From positions 635,041 through 699,040 of the forward strand of contig CBDFMI010000005.1 in NCBI GenBank assembly GCA_965249615.1: a DNA stretch of 64,000 bases, written 5' to 3'. Positions within the stretch are counted from its first letter, which is position 1, and the number at the start of each line of letters is the position of its first letter. The notes below the pieces were generated by a model that saw only the letters and a program-made list of their open reading frames with translations, was not told where the DNA came from and made no database searches. Both the position numbers and the translations under genes were made by a program. Of the stretch, positions 1-9,429 are shown one piece after another. Source of the DNA: G963555815 sp965249615 [NCBI: bacterium]. Lineage in GTDB: Bacteria > UBA8248 > JACPRG01.

Positions 1-386
1 GCATTGTCCCCGTCCTCATGCGCGACTTCAGCCTCGACTCCTGTCTGCGCCTTGGCGACGCCTTGGCACAGGCCCTGAAGGACAGGGAGGACCTCTGGAC
101 CATCGTCGCCAGCTCCGACTTGAACCACTACGAATCCCAGGCCGTGACGGAGCAAAAGGATCGGGCCGCCATAGAGGCCATTCTCCAGATGGACCCCCAG
201 GGCCTCATTGAAACCGTTCTGCGAGAGAAGGTGACCATGTGCGGCTACGGACCGATGGCCGCCACCCTTGCGGCCTGCCGAGCCCTCGGGGCAAAGGGCG
301 CGGAGCTGGTCAGGCACGCGACCTCAGGGGATGTCAATGGGGATTATGAGCGCGTCGTCGGCTATGCGGGGATCGTGATCCGCTGA
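1..386 (+). CDS. amrB: Memo-family protein, AmmeMemoRadiSam system protein B (3' part only)
   Basis: The gene is cut by the left edge. The frame is open from base 3 (Ile-Val-Pro-Val-Leu before the first Met at 18) to a TGA at 384-386, so about 127 C-terminal residues are visible. Family-typical segments are present: SSDLNHY, VTMCGYGPMAA near the middle, and TSGDVNGDYERVVGYAG near the end. Memo proteins share the fold of class III extradiol dioxygenases and usually occur with an AMMECR1 protein and a radical SAM enzyme. A matching radical SAM gene lies about 22 kb away at 21850-22926. Family assignment is firm; the biochemical role of the family is still poorly defined. The true start lies outside the window. 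Confidence 0.85.
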   Translation, partial: IVPVLMRDFSLDSCLRLGDALAQALKDREDLWTIVASSDLNHYESQAVTEQKDRAAIEAILQMDPQGLIETVLREKVTMCGYGPMAATLAACRALGAKGAELVRHATSGDVNGDYERVVGYAGIVIR

Positions 387-446
387 GCGTATTTTTTGGG
401 ATTTAGCCCATAATTTAATCCGTATGGCGGCGCCCTATAAAGGATC

Positions 447-475
447 TTGGTATCAAAAAGCCGCTGTGTTATAAG
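447..475 (+). promoter_or_regulatory. candidate sigma70 promoter for the aquaporin gene
   Basis: A TTGGTA element (447-452) and a TATAAG element (470-475) are separated by exactly 17 bases. This gives four of six and five of six matches to the -35 and -10 consensus. Transcription would start near 482 and leave a leader of about 148 nt before the aquaporin ATG. No experimental support; judged by eye. Confidence 0.4.
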
Positions 476-554
476 TCTTGAGGAAATTCAGTTAAACCCC
501 AAGTCGCCCCTGCCTTCTGTTTTTCTGAACACTTTTTAGCTCTCACCCAGGCCG

Positions 555-596
555 CTCGAAGCCCCCTGAACACTTTTCTCAGGAGAGGGCTTCGAG
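555..596 (+). promoter_or_regulatory. nested hairpin in the aquaporin 5' leader
   Basis: CTCGAAGCCC (555-564) pairs perfectly with GGGCTTCGAG (587-596). Directly inside it, CCTGA (565-569) pairs with TCAGG (579-583), leaving a 9-nt loop ACACTTTTC. The structure ends 33 nt before the ATG and just upstream of the ribosome binding site (GAGGGAGA). The 12-mer CTGAACACTTTT in the inner arm and loop also occurs near 524. There is no T-tract, so a leader element is more likely than a terminator. Confidence 0.5.
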
Positions 597-629
597 ACAG
601 GCTAAAACTTAACACGAGGGAGACAAGAG

Positions 630-1310
630 ATGAACGGAGACGGGAAGGCCTATATCGCTGAGTTTATCGGCACCTTTGCCTTTGTCTTCATCGGTGCCGG
701 AGCCATCATCACCAACGCTTGGTTCGCAGGAACGGTGGGCCTGATTGGGATCGCGCTCGCCCACGGTCTGGCCCTCGCTATCATGATTTCGGCCACTGGC
801 CACATCTCCGGAGGACATATTAATCCGGCGGTCACTGTGGGCTTCCTCGTGGCGGGAAAGATGAAGGTGGGGAAAGGAATAGGCTACATTGTCTCCCAGC
901 TCATCGGAGGGATCGTGGCCGGCCTGCTTCTTCGGGTCATCTTTCCGGTCGCCGTCTGGACCCAGGTGAACCTGGGGACTCCAGGTCTTGACCCCAGGAT
1001 CGGGGTGGGCACCGGGATCCTGGTGGAGCTCATCCTGACCTTCTTTTTGGTCTTCGCTGTTTTCGGGACAGCGGTAGACGAACGGGCTCCCAAGCTGGGG
1101 GGGTTCGGGATCGGTCTGGTTCTTGTCTTTGACATCCTCATGGGCGGGCCCCTCACCGGGGCCTCCATGAACCCGGCCAGGACCTTCGGCCCGGCCGTCG
1201 CCTCCGCCTTCTGGACCAACCACTACGTTTACTGGGTGGGGCCCCTGCTGGGGGGCATTATCGCCGCCCTCATCTATCGCCACCTTCTCATGGAAAAAAA
1301 GACCGCCTGA
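630..1310 (+). CDS. aquaporin (MIP family), with a TIP-like selectivity filter
   Basis: This 226-residue channel has six predicted membrane helices and both half-helix motifs: NPA at 65-67 (in SGGHINPAVT) and NPA at 181-183 (in SMNPARTFGPAV). The length is normal for bacterial aquaporins. By motif-based alignment with E. coli AqpZ, the four aromatic/arginine filter positions are H45, I169, A178 and R184. AqpZ has Phe, His, Thr and Arg there; plant tonoplast intrinsic proteins have His/Ile/(Ala or Gly)/(Arg or Val). The pore may therefore pass small uncharged solutes such as urea or ammonia as well as water; this is inference. The gene stands alone, with a GAGGGAGA ribosome binding site 8 nt before the ATG and a strong hairpin after the stop. 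Confidence 0.9.
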   Translation: MNGDGKAYIAEFIGTFAFVFIGAGAIITNAWFAGTVGLIGIALAHGLALAIMISATGHISGGHINPAVTVGFLVAGKMKVGKGIGYIVSQLIGGIVAGLLLRVIFPVAVWTQVNLGTPGLDPRIGVGTGILVELILTFFLVFAVFGTAVDERAPKLGGFGIGLVLVFDILMGGPLTGASMNPARTFGPAVASAFWTNHYVYWVGPLLGGIIAALIYRHLLMEKKTA

Positions 1311-1321
1311 GGATCCAGCCT

Positions 1322-1353
1322 GTTGGGCGGAGGAGACCCCTCCTCCGCCCAAC
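1322..1353 (+). terminator. terminator-like hairpin after the aquaporin gene
   Basis: A perfect 14-bp stem (GTTGGGCGGAGGAG, 1322-1335, with its complement 1340-1353) closes on the 4-nt loop ACCC, starting 12 nt after the stop codon. No clear T-run follows, so it may act as an mRNA 3'-end stabiliser or a Rho-assisted terminator. Confidence 0.6.
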
Positions 1354-1427
1354 GGCCCTTCCCTTCACGCCTTCAGGGGAATATACTGAAGGGTTAAACA
1401 CCCTATTATCTTCCATCAGGCACCCCT

Positions 1428-4271
1428 ATGATTCAGCGTCACATCGTCATCAAAGGCGCCCGCGAACACAACCTGAAGAACATCTCCATCGAGATCCCCC
1501 GGGACAAGCTCATCGTCATCACGGGCATCAGCGGGTCCGGTAAATCCTCTCTCGCCTTTGACACCCTCTACGCCGAAGGCCAGCGCCGCTATGTAGAGTC
1601 CCTCTCGGCCTATGCCCGCCAGTTCCTGGAGCAGCTGGACAAGCCCGACGTGGATGCCATCGAGGGCCTCTCCCCCGCCATCTCCATTGAACAGAAGACA
1701 ACGAGCAAGAACCCCCGATCCACGGTAGGAACGGTGACCGAGATCTACGACCACCTGCGTCTCCTCTTCGCCCGGGTGGGGCGGCCCCACTGCTATCGTT
1801 GCGGCAAGCCCATCGCTTCCCAGACGGTCCAGCAGATGGTGGACCGGGCAATCGCCCTTCCCCCGGGAACCCGGATCCAGGTCCTGGCTCCGATTGTCCG
1901 GGGGCGCAAAGGAGAGTACCGAAAGGAGTTGGGCGATATGGCCCGCCGGGGGTTTGTTCGGGCTCGAATCGATGGGAAGGTGGTAGACCTCTCGACCCCC
2001 ATCCAGCTCCACAGAAACCGAAAGCACAACATTGACATCCTCGTGGACCGGCTCGTCATGAAGCCGGGGATCGAGAGCCGTCTTGCGGATTCCCTTGAGA
2101 CGGCCCTCGGCCTCGCCGACGGCCTCGTGACCCTCCTCGCAGTGGACAAAGAGGAACATCTCTTCAGCGAGCGGTTCGCCTGCGCCGACTGCGGGATCAG
2201 TTATCCCGAACTGACTCCCCGCCTCTTCTCCTTCAACAGCCCGCATGGGGCATGTCCTGAATGTGGGGGGCTCGGCAACCTCCTCAAGCTCGACCCAGAC
2301 CTGATCGTCCCAGACGCCACCCTTTCTCTGCGAAAGGGCGCCATCCGCCCCTGGGCCCGGCGGACCTCCACCCATTACTTTCAGATGCTGGAAGCCCTGG
2401 CCCAGCACTACCGTTTTGATCTGAACACCCCCTTTGGCCGCCTCCCGGCCAAAGTGAGGCGGGTCATCCTGCACGGCTCAGAGGAGGAGGTGAAACTTCC
2501 GCATGGGTCGGGACGAAAACGGCGTTCCTCCCAACCCTTCGAGGGGGTCATCGCCCTGCTGGAGCGGCGCCACCAAGAAACCTCCTCCTCGGAGGTCGAG
2601 GCCGAGATCGAGGAGTACATGAACCTTCAGCCCTGCGGGGCCTGCGAAGGGGCACGTCTAAGGCCTAAGAGTCTGGCCGTGCAAATGGGGGGCAAATCTA
2701 TCGCCGAGGTGACGGCCCTCTCGGTCAAAGAGGCCCAAATCTTCTTCGCCGGCCTGAAACTGACCCCTTACGAAAGTGAGATCGGGGACCGGGTCCTGAA
2801 AGAGATCACCAAGCGGCTCGAATTCATGGTTCGCGTGGGCCTGGACTATCTCACGCTGGACCGGCCCGCAGCCACCCTGGCCGGGGGGGAGGCCCAGCGT
2901 ATCCGCCTGGCCACTCAGATCGGGGCAAGTTTGGCAGGGGTTCTTTATATCCTGGATGAGCCCAGCATCGGACTGCACCAGCGCGATAACCGACGACTCC
3001 TAGACACCCTGCGACGCCTTCGCGACCTTGGAAACACTGTCATCGTCGTCGAGCACGACCGAGAGACCATCCTCTCAGGGGACTTCGTCCTGGACCTTGG
3101 GCCCGGGGCGGGGGTTCACGGAGGCCACGTCGTCGCCCGGGGGAGCCCGGGAGAGATCGCGGCCCACCCCCAGTCCCTGACCGGCAAATACCTCTGCGGG
3201 ACCCTCACCATCCCCGTCCCAGAAAGGCGAAGGCCCTTGAACGGCCACTGTCTCTCAGTCCTGAGGGCAAAGGAGAATAACCTGAAGGGGATAGACGTCC
3301 ATTTCCCCCTGGGGCTCTTCACCTGCGTGACGGGGGTTTCGGGATCGGGGAAGAGCACGCTGGTGGACGGGATCCTCTACAGGGCCTTGGCCCAGAAGCT
3401 CTACCGGGCCTCGGACCGGCCGGGCCGCCACTCGAGCCTAAAGGGCGCTGAGCACCTCGACAAGGTCATCGGGATCGACCAGTCTCCCATCGGTCGCACC
3501 CCACGCAGCAACCCCGCCACATACACGGGAGTCTTCACCGCCATCCGAGAACTTTTTGCCCGAGTCCCCGAGAGCCGCAAGCGAGGCTATCCACCCGGGC
3601 GTTTTAGCTTCAACGTGAAGGGAGGGCGGTGCGAAGCCTGCCAGGGGGATGGGCTCGTCAAGATCGAGATGCACTTTTTGCCGGACCTCTACGTCACCTG
3701 CCAGGTTTGCAAGGGCAGACGCTTTGGCCGGGAAACCCTGGATGTCCACTACAAGGGACACTCCATCGCCGATGTCCTCGACATGACGGTTGGCCAAGCG
3801 CTGGACTCCTTCGAAAACGTGCCTAAAGTCCGGGCCAAGCTCCAGACCCTTTTTGACGTGGGGTTGAGCTACATCAGACTGGGGCAGCCCGCGACCACCC
3901 TCTCGGGAGGCGAGGCCCAACGAGTAAAACTCTCCAAGGAGCTTAGCCGGCGAAGCACAGGCCGGACCCTCTACCTCCTCGATGAACCGACCACGGGCCT
4001 TCACTTCGCCGACGTGGACAAGCTCCTCGAGGTCCTCCAGAGGCTCGTGGACGCAGGGAACACGGTGGTCGTCATCGAGCACAACCTGGATGTTATTAAG
4101 ACGGCCGACCATCTCATTGACCTGGGCCCCGAAGGGGGCGAAGACGGGGGCGAGGTGGTGGCGGTCGGCACCCCTGAGGAGGTGGCCAGGGTGGCCGCCT
4201 CCCACACGGGCCGCTTTCTGGAATCCATCCTGGCGGATTCGGCCCAAAAACCCCTCCAGAGGCCCGCCTGA
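1428..4271 (+). CDS. uvrA: excinuclease ABC subunit A
   Basis: UvrA is the damage-scanning ATPase of nucleotide excision repair. It acts as a dimer with UvrB. The 947-residue length is normal. The first Walker A is GISGSGKS (33-40) and the second GVSGSGKS (636-643). ABC signatures are LAGGEAQR in the N-terminal half and LSGGEAQR in the C-terminal half. CxxC pairs of the zinc modules are present, for example CADCG and CPECGG in the first half and CEACQGDG with CQVCKGR in the second. truA follows after 12 bp, so the two are probably co-transcribed. No LexA-type operator was recognised upstream. Confidence 0.98.
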   Translation: MIQRHIVIKGAREHNLKNISIEIPRDKLIVITGISGSGKSSLAFDTLYAEGQRRYVESLSAYARQFLEQLDKPDVDAIEGLSPAISIEQKTTSKNPRSTVGTVTEIYDHLRLLFARVGRPHCYRCGKPIASQTVQQMVDRAIALPPGTRIQVLAPIVRGRKGEYRKELGDMARRGFVRARIDGKVVDLSTPIQLHRNRKHNIDILVDRLVMKPGIESRLADSLETALGLADGLVTLLAVDKEEHLFSERFACADCGISYPELTPRLFSFNSPHGACPECGGLGNLLKLDPDLIVPDATLSLRKGAIRPWARRTSTHYFQMLEALAQHYRFDLNTPFGRLPAKVRRVILHGSEEEVKLPHGSGRKRRSSQPFEGVIALLERRHQETSSSEVEAEIEEYMNLQPCGACEGARLRPKSLAVQMGGKSIAEVTALSVKEAQIFFAGLKLTPYESEIGDRVLKEITKRLEFMVRVGLDYLTLDRPAATLAGGEAQRIRLATQIGASLAGVLYILDEPSIGLHQRDNRRLLDTLRRLRDLGNTVIVVEHDRETILSGDFVLDLGPGAGVHGGHVVARGSPGEIAAHPQSLTGKYLCGTLTIPVPERRRPLNGHCLSVLRAKENNLKGIDVHFPLGLFTCVTGVSGSGKSTLVDGILYRALAQKLYRASDRPGRHSSLKGAEHLDKVIGIDQSPIGRTPRSNPATYTGVFTAIRELFARVPESRKRGYPPGRFSFNVKGGRCEACQGDGLVKIEMHFLPDLYVTCQVCKGRRFGRETLDVHYKGHSIADVLDMTVGQALDSFENVPKVRAKLQTLFDVGLSYIRLGQPATTLSGGEAQRVKLSKELSRRSTGRTLYLLDEPTTGLHFADVDKLLEVLQRLVDAGNTVVVIEHNLDVIKTADHLIDLGPEGGEDGGEVVAVGTPEEVARVAASHTGRFLESILADSAQKPLQRPA

Positions 4272-4283
4272 GCAGGGCACACC

Positions 4284-5024
4284 ATGGCAGAGAACATCGC
4301 GCTCACCTTGGAATATGACGGGACGGATTACTTCGGCTGGCAGGTTCAGAGTCAAGAGCCGACCATCCAGGGGGTCCTGCAGAAGGCCATCGAGAAGCTG
4401 ACGGGGGAGCGAGTCCACCTCGCCGCCTCAGGCCGAACCGATTCAGGGGTCCATGCCCTGGGTCAGGTGGCCAACTTCAAGACGGAGGCCGATCTTCGAC
4501 CCGACGAGATTTTGAGGGCCCTCAACAGCCTTCTGCCCCGGGATATCGCGGTGAAGCGGGCCGAGGCGATGGCCGAGGATTTTCACTCCCAGTACTCCGC
4601 CCGACTCAAATCCTACAAATACGTCGTCCTCAACCGGCCTGTCCCCTCCCCTCTTCTGCGACGCTTCTCCTGGCATGTTCGCTACCCCCTGAAAATACCG
4701 CCCATGCAGGAGGCGGGCCTCTATCTGGTCGGCACTCATGACTTCAGCGCCTTCCGGAGGGCCGAGGGGGATGACGAGCGAAATCCCACTCGGACTGTTT
4801 CCCAGCTGACGGTCGGGCAGACGGGCGACACCGTGGAGATCCGCATCGAGGCCGACGGGTTCCTGCGGTTTATGGTTCGAAGCATCGCGGGGGCACTCGT
4901 CGAGGTGGGCAAGGGGAAGATGAAGCCCCTCCGGGTCAAAGAGATCTTGGACGGCAAGGACCGCAAGAAGGCGCCCCCCACGGCCCCGGCCCGCGGCCTC
5001 TTTCTCGTCGAGGTCCAGTACTGA
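4284..5024 (+). CDS. truA: tRNA pseudouridine synthase A
   Basis: TruA converts uridines 38-40 of the tRNA anticodon stem to pseudouridine. The protein has 246 residues, the normal size. The catalytic aspartate is D53 in the motif GRTDSGVHALGQV. The N-terminal strand LTLEYDGTDYFGWQ (7-20) is family-typical, and the C-terminal half has the conserved FLRFMVRSIAGALVEVG segment. It is 12 bp downstream of uvrA, probably as the second gene of one transcript. Confidence 0.97.
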   Translation: MAENIALTLEYDGTDYFGWQVQSQEPTIQGVLQKAIEKLTGERVHLAASGRTDSGVHALGQVANFKTEADLRPDEILRALNSLLPRDIAVKRAEAMAEDFHSQYSARLKSYKYVVLNRPVPSPLLRRFSWHVRYPLKIPPMQEAGLYLVGTHDFSAFRRAEGDDERNPTRTVSQLTVGQTGDTVEIRIEADGFLRFMVRSIAGALVEVGKGKMKPLRVKEILDGKDRKKAPPTAPARGLFLVEVQY

Positions 5025-5224
5025 CCCTGGGACGCACTCCCGGCCACAGCGGGGACCGGGGACCTTTGAGCTTCTCTAAAACCCTCCGAGACGATCACGG
5101 CCAGCCAGGATCCGCTGGGAAAACCTCCACCGGATCCCATTATCGGCTTGACTTTTCTCCTCTTTTAGAGCATCCTTCTTTACCAACAGCTTATAAAACT
5201 TCGCACGCTACATGAGGAAACGCC

Positions 5225-6259
5225 ATGAACTGGGACGAGCTTAAAAAACCTAGGCGATCTTCTGGAGGTCCCGACGCCCCCCCTCCGATCAGTCTCCCCC
5301 AGATCAAGCTCCCTTTCAAACTTCCTGGCATCTGGGTGCTGTTAGTCATCGCCCTCATCATCTGGCTCCTGAGCGGGATCTATCTCGTGAGGCCGGACCA
5401 GAAGGGGGTGGTCCTGCGCTTTGGCCGTGTGAACCGGGTCACCAGCCCAGGGCCCCACTACCATCTCCCCGCCCCTTTTGAAACGGTCTATAAACCAAAG
5501 GTGACCGAGGTCAAGCGCGTCGAGGTGGGCTTTCGGACCATCTTTCAGGGCCCTCCTGCCCGGTACCAGGACCGACCCACCGAGTCTCTGATGCTGACCG
5601 GGGATGAGAACATTGTCGAGGTGGACGTAATCGGTCAGTACCGGATCTCCGATCCCGTCAAATTCCTCTTCGCCGTGAAGGACTCCGAGGGGACCGTACA
5701 CAATGCCTTGGAGGCGGCCATCCGGGAGGTCATCGGGAGCCGAGGCATCGATGAGGCCCTCACCACGGGGAAGGAGCAGATCGAAGAGGACGCCCGGGTG
5801 TTGGTCCAAACGATGCTGGATCGTTACAACGCAGGTCTTCAGGTGGTGGTGGTGAAGCTTCAGGACGTGGTTCCCCCGAATCAGGTCATCGCTTCCTTCG
5901 TCGATGTGGCGAGCGCCAGAGAGGACAGAGATCGCCTCATCAACGAGGCCGAGGGTTATTCGAACTCCGTCATCCCCGAGACCCGTGGTGAGGTGGCCGA
6001 GATCCTGAACCAGGCGGCGGCCTACCGCGCTGAGAAGGTCCTAATTGCTCAGGGGGACGCGGAACGCTTCAAGCAGATATTGGCGGAATACATAAAGGCC
6101 AAGGACGTCACGCGAAAGCGGCTTTATCTTGAGACCATGGAGAAGGTCCTGCCGGGGATCGAGAAATTCATCATACCGGATCAGGAAGCCGGGGGGGGAG
6201 TCCTTCCCATTCTCCCCTTGGGAAGGGGACAAGCCCCGCCCTTGCTGGGTGGGAACTGA
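5225..6259 (+). CDS. hflK: HflK, SPFH/band-7 membrane protease modulator
   Basis: HflK and HflC form a large membrane cage around the FtsH protease and modulate its activity. This 344-residue protein has a short Pro-rich cytoplasmic N-terminus, one membrane helix at about 35-55, and then the SPFH domain beginning with LVRPDQKGVVLRFGRV. A helical region follows, and the tail is Gly/Pro-rich as in many HflK proteins. The start has ATGAGGAAAC directly before the ATG. hflC follows 18 bp downstream. Confidence 0.93.
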   Translation: MNWDELKKPRRSSGGPDAPPPISLPQIKLPFKLPGIWVLLVIALIIWLLSGIYLVRPDQKGVVLRFGRVNRVTSPGPHYHLPAPFETVYKPKVTEVKRVEVGFRTIFQGPPARYQDRPTESLMLTGDENIVEVDVIGQYRISDPVKFLFAVKDSEGTVHNALEAAIREVIGSRGIDEALTTGKEQIEEDARVLVQTMLDRYNAGLQVVVVKLQDVVPPNQVIASFVDVASAREDRDRLINEAEGYSNSVIPETRGEVAEILNQAAAYRAEKVLIAQGDAERFKQILAEYIKAKDVTRKRLYLETMEKVLPGIEKFIIPDQEAGGGVLPILPLGRGQAPPLLGGN

Positions 6260-6277
6260 GGCCAAAGGGGGTTTAGA

Positions 6278-7141
6278 GTGAATAAGCGATACGCCGTCCT
6301 TATCGCCGTCATCGTGGTCCTTTTCATTGGAGTGAATGCGACTTTCTTCACGGTGGGCGAGGCCGACCAGGCCGTCGTGACCGCCCTGGGCAAGCCAGTC
6401 AGGGTCATCCAAGAACCTGGCCTTTATTTGAAGATCCCTTTCATTCAGCAAGTCGCCCTGTTTGATCGCCGCCTCCTCGAATACGACGCCTCCCCTCGCG
6501 CCATCATCACCAAGGACAAGAAGACCCTGCGGGTGGACAATTACGCCAAATGGCGAATCGTGGACCCCCTTCTCTTTCTTCAAACGGTCCGAACCGAGGC
6601 GGGGGCGCAGGCCCGGCTCGATGACATCATCTATTCAGAGCTTCGGGTGGATCTGGCCCGCAAGGACCTCATTCAGATCGTGGCCACCGACCGGGCCGAG
6701 CTCATGGAAGTCGTCAGGGTCCGAACAGATGAGAAGGCGAGGGCATTGGGGATCGAGATTACCGATGTCCGCATCAAACGGGCAGACCTCCCGGAGCAGA
6801 ACGAGGCTGCCGTCTTCGGGCGCATGAAGGCCGAGCGCGAGCGAATCGCGAGACAGTTTCGTTCGGAGGGGAAGGAAGAGGCCTTAAAGATCCGATCCAA
6901 CACGGACAGGGAACGGACCATCATGCTGGCCGACGCCTACGAGAAAGATCAGACCATCCGGGGGGAGGGAGACGCTGACTCCGTCCGGGTCTACGCCGAA
7001 GCCTTTGAAAGGGATCCGGAGTTTTTCGACTTCGTGAGAACCCTGGAGGCCTACAGAAAATCGTTAGACAACAAGACGACTATCCTGCTCCCCCCGCAGT
7101 CCGAATTCCTCCACCACCTCAACATGTCGGAAATCGAGTGA
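6278..7141 (+). CDS. hflC: HflC, SPFH/band-7 partner of HflK
   Basis: The 287-residue protein starts at a GTG preceded by AAAGGGGG. It has one N-terminal membrane helix (about 5-22) and an SPFH domain with the family segment GEADQAVVTALGKPVR. The conserved stretch on alternative R/K residues and ERIARQFRSEGKEEA follow, and the C-terminal coiled region ends in LLPPQSEFL. It pairs with HflK, encoded immediately upstream; together they act on FtsH at the inner membrane. Confidence 0.93.
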   Translation: MNKRYAVLIAVIVVLFIGVNATFFTVGEADQAVVTALGKPVRVIQEPGLYLKIPFIQQVALFDRRLLEYDASPRAIITKDKKTLRVDNYAKWRIVDPLLFLQTVRTEAGAQARLDDIIYSELRVDLARKDLIQIVATDRAELMEVVRVRTDEKARALGIEITDVRIKRADLPEQNEAAVFGRMKAERERIARQFRSEGKEEALKIRSNTDRERTIMLADAYEKDQTIRGEGDADSVRVYAEAFERDPEFFDFVRTLEAYRKSLDNKTTILLPPQSEFLHHLNMSEIE

Positions 7142-7143
7142 GC

Positions 7144-7165
7144 AGACCCCCTTTGAGGGGGGTCT
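7144..7165 (+). terminator. hairpin just after hflC
   Basis: AGACCCCC (7144-7151) pairs with GGGGGTCT (7158-7165) around a 6-nt loop, beginning 3 nt after the hflC stop. It lacks a T-tract but is well placed to end the hflKC transcript. Confidence 0.45.
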
Positions 7166-7240
7166 AGACCATGGAAGCCCGGGGCCAGTGGAACACACGC
7201 GGGGCGGAGACCTGCAAACGCCCAGGAGAAAGGGCTGACC

Positions 7241-7855
7241 GTGCCCTTTGATTTAGGGAACTGGCTCGGCCCCTTCACCCTCTTCGGCCCCTTCACCCTC
7301 TTCGGCCCTCTAGTCTTTGGCGTCACCCTTGCCCTCCTCATCCTCTGGGCGGCCCTCCCCTTCGCTATCTTTGGGACAAAGAGCCGACTGAATCACTTGA
7401 TCGCCCTCCTGGAGAGGATCGCCTCAAGAGACGGGGCGGCGACGGCCGAGGGGGACGGCGGGGGAGCCCTGGGGTCTCTCTTCCAAAAACTTCGGCACGA
7501 ACTTCTTCAGAGCGACACCCGTCTTGTGGAAGAAGCACTAAAGCCAGGAGAGGTGGACCTTCTCTTGGGCGGGAAAGGACAAAGGAAAGTGGCTGGGGTC
7601 AGGGTCGCAGCCGACGTCGTCGAGGTCAGCCTCAACCTCTCCGATCTGGCGTCCCCAACTTCTGCCCAAAGCCCCGACGACCTTCGGGAGCGCGTCGCGG
7701 GGGCTTTTGTGGGCCGGCCGGGTCTGCGCGCCCTGCTCAGCCCGGACCTCTCCCAGCTCATCATCCAAGTCCGTCCCGAGGCCGATGTGGGGGAGGTCAG
7801 GGACCTCTTGAGGTCCCACGTCTTCGGCTTCCAACCTCTTGACAAGGCCCCCTGA
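7241..7855 (+). CDS. membrane-anchored protein of unknown function, coupled to gatA
   Basis: Not recognised. The 204-residue frame starts at GTG after CAGGAGAAAGG. It has one strong membrane helix (about 22-45) with FGTKSRL on its C-terminal side. A helical stretch (about 47-63) and a Gly-rich linker follow, then a soluble domain with a Leu/Val-rich region ([16 protein letters not shown], then two predicted alpha/beta segments). A perfect 18-bp direct repeat (7268-7285 and 7286-7303) encodes GPFTLF twice before the helix. Its TGA overlaps the gatA ATG (TGATG), implying translational coupling. It sits where gatC often lies, but it does not look like GatC. Confidence 0.65.
   Translation: MPFDLGNWLGPFTLFGPFTLFGPLVFGVTLALLILWAALPFAIFGTKSRLNHLIALLERIASRDGAATAEGDGGGALGSLFQKLRHELLQSDTRLVEEALKPGEVDLLLGGKGQRKVAGVRVAADVVEVSLNLSDLASPTSAQSPDDLRERVAGAFVGRPGLRALLSPDLSQLIIQVRPEADVGEVRDLLRSHVFGFQPLDKAP
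7268..7303 (+). repeat. 18-bp tandem repeat, two perfect copies
   Basis: GGCCCCTTCACCCTCTTC is present twice head to tail inside the membrane protein gene and is followed by a decayed third copy (encoding GPLVFG). It encodes Gly-Pro-Phe-Thr-Leu-Phe units just before the membrane helix. Confidence 0.85.
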
Positions 7856-9381
7856 TGAGAGGGGACCCCGCTTCCACCGGGCCCCCCGGCAAGCCGGGGC
7901 CTAAAGCGGATGAAAGCGCTCTCGACGTCTGCTATGCCCCCCTTCATGAGCTCTCAGACCGACTGAAAAAGAGGTCTGTCTCCTCTGAGGAACTGACCCG
8001 CATCTTCCTCGCTCGGATCTCCGCCCTCCAGCCCTCTCTAAACGCCTACATCTCTGTCTTGGAGCAGGGGGCCTTGGAGATGGCCCGGGCCGCCGACGAG
8101 CGGCTCGCTCGGGGCAAGGGGGTGACTCCCCTCACGGGCGTCCCCATCGCCCTAAAAGACCTCCTCTGCACGCAGGGGGTCGCCACCACCTGCGGCTCTC
8201 ACATCCTCCACAACTACACGCCCCCGTATGACGCCACCGTGGTCTCTCGGCTTCGAGAGGCGGGGGCCGTATTTCTCGGAAAGACGAATTTGGATGAGTT
8301 CGCCATGGGGTCCTCCAACGAGACCTCTTGGTTTGGAGTCGTGAAAAACCCCTGGGACCCACAGGTGGTCCCGGGCGGCTCGAGCGGCGGCTCGGCGGCC
8401 GCCGTGGCGGCGGGAGGGTGCGCGGCGGCCCTGGGCTCCGACACGGGGGGCTCCATCCGGCAGCCCGCCTCCTGTTGCGGCGTCGTGGGCCTCAAGCCGA
8501 CCTATGGAAGGGTTTCACGCTTCGGACTTGTGGCCTTTGCATCCTCTCTTGACCAGATCGGCCCCATGACGCGGGACGTGAAGGACGCGGCCCTCCTGAT
8601 GAACATCATCAGCGGCAAGGATCCCCTGGATTCGACCTCGGCCGATGTCGAGATACCCGACTTTCTCAAGGCGCTGACGGGGAAGATCCGGGGTCTTCGG
8701 ATCGGACTCCCGAAGGAGTATTTCATCGAGGGGATGGAGCCCGAGGTGGAGGCGAGGGTCCGGGAGGCCCTGGAGACCTTAAAAAGCCTGGGAGCGGACC
8801 TTCGGGAGATCTCTCTTCCCCATACCAACTACGCCGTAGCCGTCTATTACCTCATCGCCCCGGCCGAGGCCAGCAGCAACCTGGCTCGCTACGACGGCGT
8901 CCGCTACGGCTATCGGACCGAGTCCCCGCGCGACACGGCCAGCCTCTACCAGGGGACGCGACAGGAGGGGTTTGGGGAAGAGGTGAAGCGAAGGATCATG
9001 CTGGGGGCCTATGCGCTGAGCTCTGGTTATTACGATGCCTACTATCTAAAAGCCCAGAAGGTTAGGACTCTAGTCCGGGAGGATTTCCTCCGCGCCTTCG
9101 AAGAGGTCGACGTCATCGCGACCCCCACGGTCCCGACCCCCGCCTTCAAGATCGGAGAGCGGAGGGCGGACCCCTTGACGATGTATCTTTCCGACATCTT
9201 CACCATCCCGTGCAACCTGGCGGGGATCCCGGGGATCAGCGTCCCCTGCGGGCTCACCTCAGCGGGCCTCCCCGTAGGGATTCAGTTCATGGCAAAAGCC
9301 TTCGACGAGGAGACGCTTCTGAGGGTCTCGGACGCGTTTCAGCGAGTGACGGATTTCCACAGACGGCGGCCCCCTCTTTGA
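7855..9381 (+). CDS. gatA: aspartyl/glutamyl-tRNA amidotransferase subunit A
   Basis: GatA releases ammonia from glutamine for conversion of misacylated Glu-tRNA(Gln) or Asp-tRNA(Asn). The amidase triad is visible: K101 (IALKDLL), cis-Ser S177 (GGSSGGS) and nucleophile S200 (SDTGGSIRQ). At 508 residues it is slightly longer than usual because the first 25 or so residues (Pro/Gly-rich) precede the conserved start of the fold. No later ATG or GTG fits, and the ATG overlaps the upstream TGA, so this start is kept. gatB follows 48 bp downstream; no gatC is seen in the window. Confidence 0.97.
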   Translation: MRGDPASTGPPGKPGPKADESALDVCYAPLHELSDRLKKRSVSSEELTRIFLARISALQPSLNAYISVLEQGALEMARAADERLARGKGVTPLTGVPIALKDLLCTQGVATTCGSHILHNYTPPYDATVVSRLREAGAVFLGKTNLDEFAMGSSNETSWFGVVKNPWDPQVVPGGSSGGSAAAVAAGGCAAALGSDTGGSIRQPASCCGVVGLKPTYGRVSRFGLVAFASSLDQIGPMTRDVKDAALLMNIISGKDPLDSTSADVEIPDFLKALTGKIRGLRIGLPKEYFIEGMEPEVEARVREALETLKSLGADLREISLPHTNYAVAVYYLIAPAEASSNLARYDGVRYGYRTESPRDTASLYQGTRQEGFGEEVKRRIMLGAYALSSGYYDAYYLKAQKVRTLVREDFLRAFEEVDVIATPTVPTPAFKIGERRADPLTMYLSDIFTIPCNLAGIPGISVPCGLTSAGLPVGIQFMAKAFDEETLLRVSDAFQRVTDFHRRRPPL

Positions 9382-9429
9382 CGAAGGGGCGACCTCGGCG
9401 GGGGCCAGGCTTTTAGAGAGAGGACAATT

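Noticed and set aside
609-1352. A 247-codon frame opposite the aquaporin gene
   Set aside because: Gly/Asp/His-rich shadow translation with no family features, while the plus strand has both NPA motifs.
5148-5197. TTGACT and TATAAA before hflK as a promoter
   Set aside because: They are 38 bases apart, and no acceptable -10 lies 16-18 bases after TTGACT. Not supported as a pair.
7171-7249. A 26-codon ORF between hflC and the membrane protein gene
   Set aside because: No ribosome binding site, overlaps the GTG start of the next gene, and no similarity to a leader peptide.
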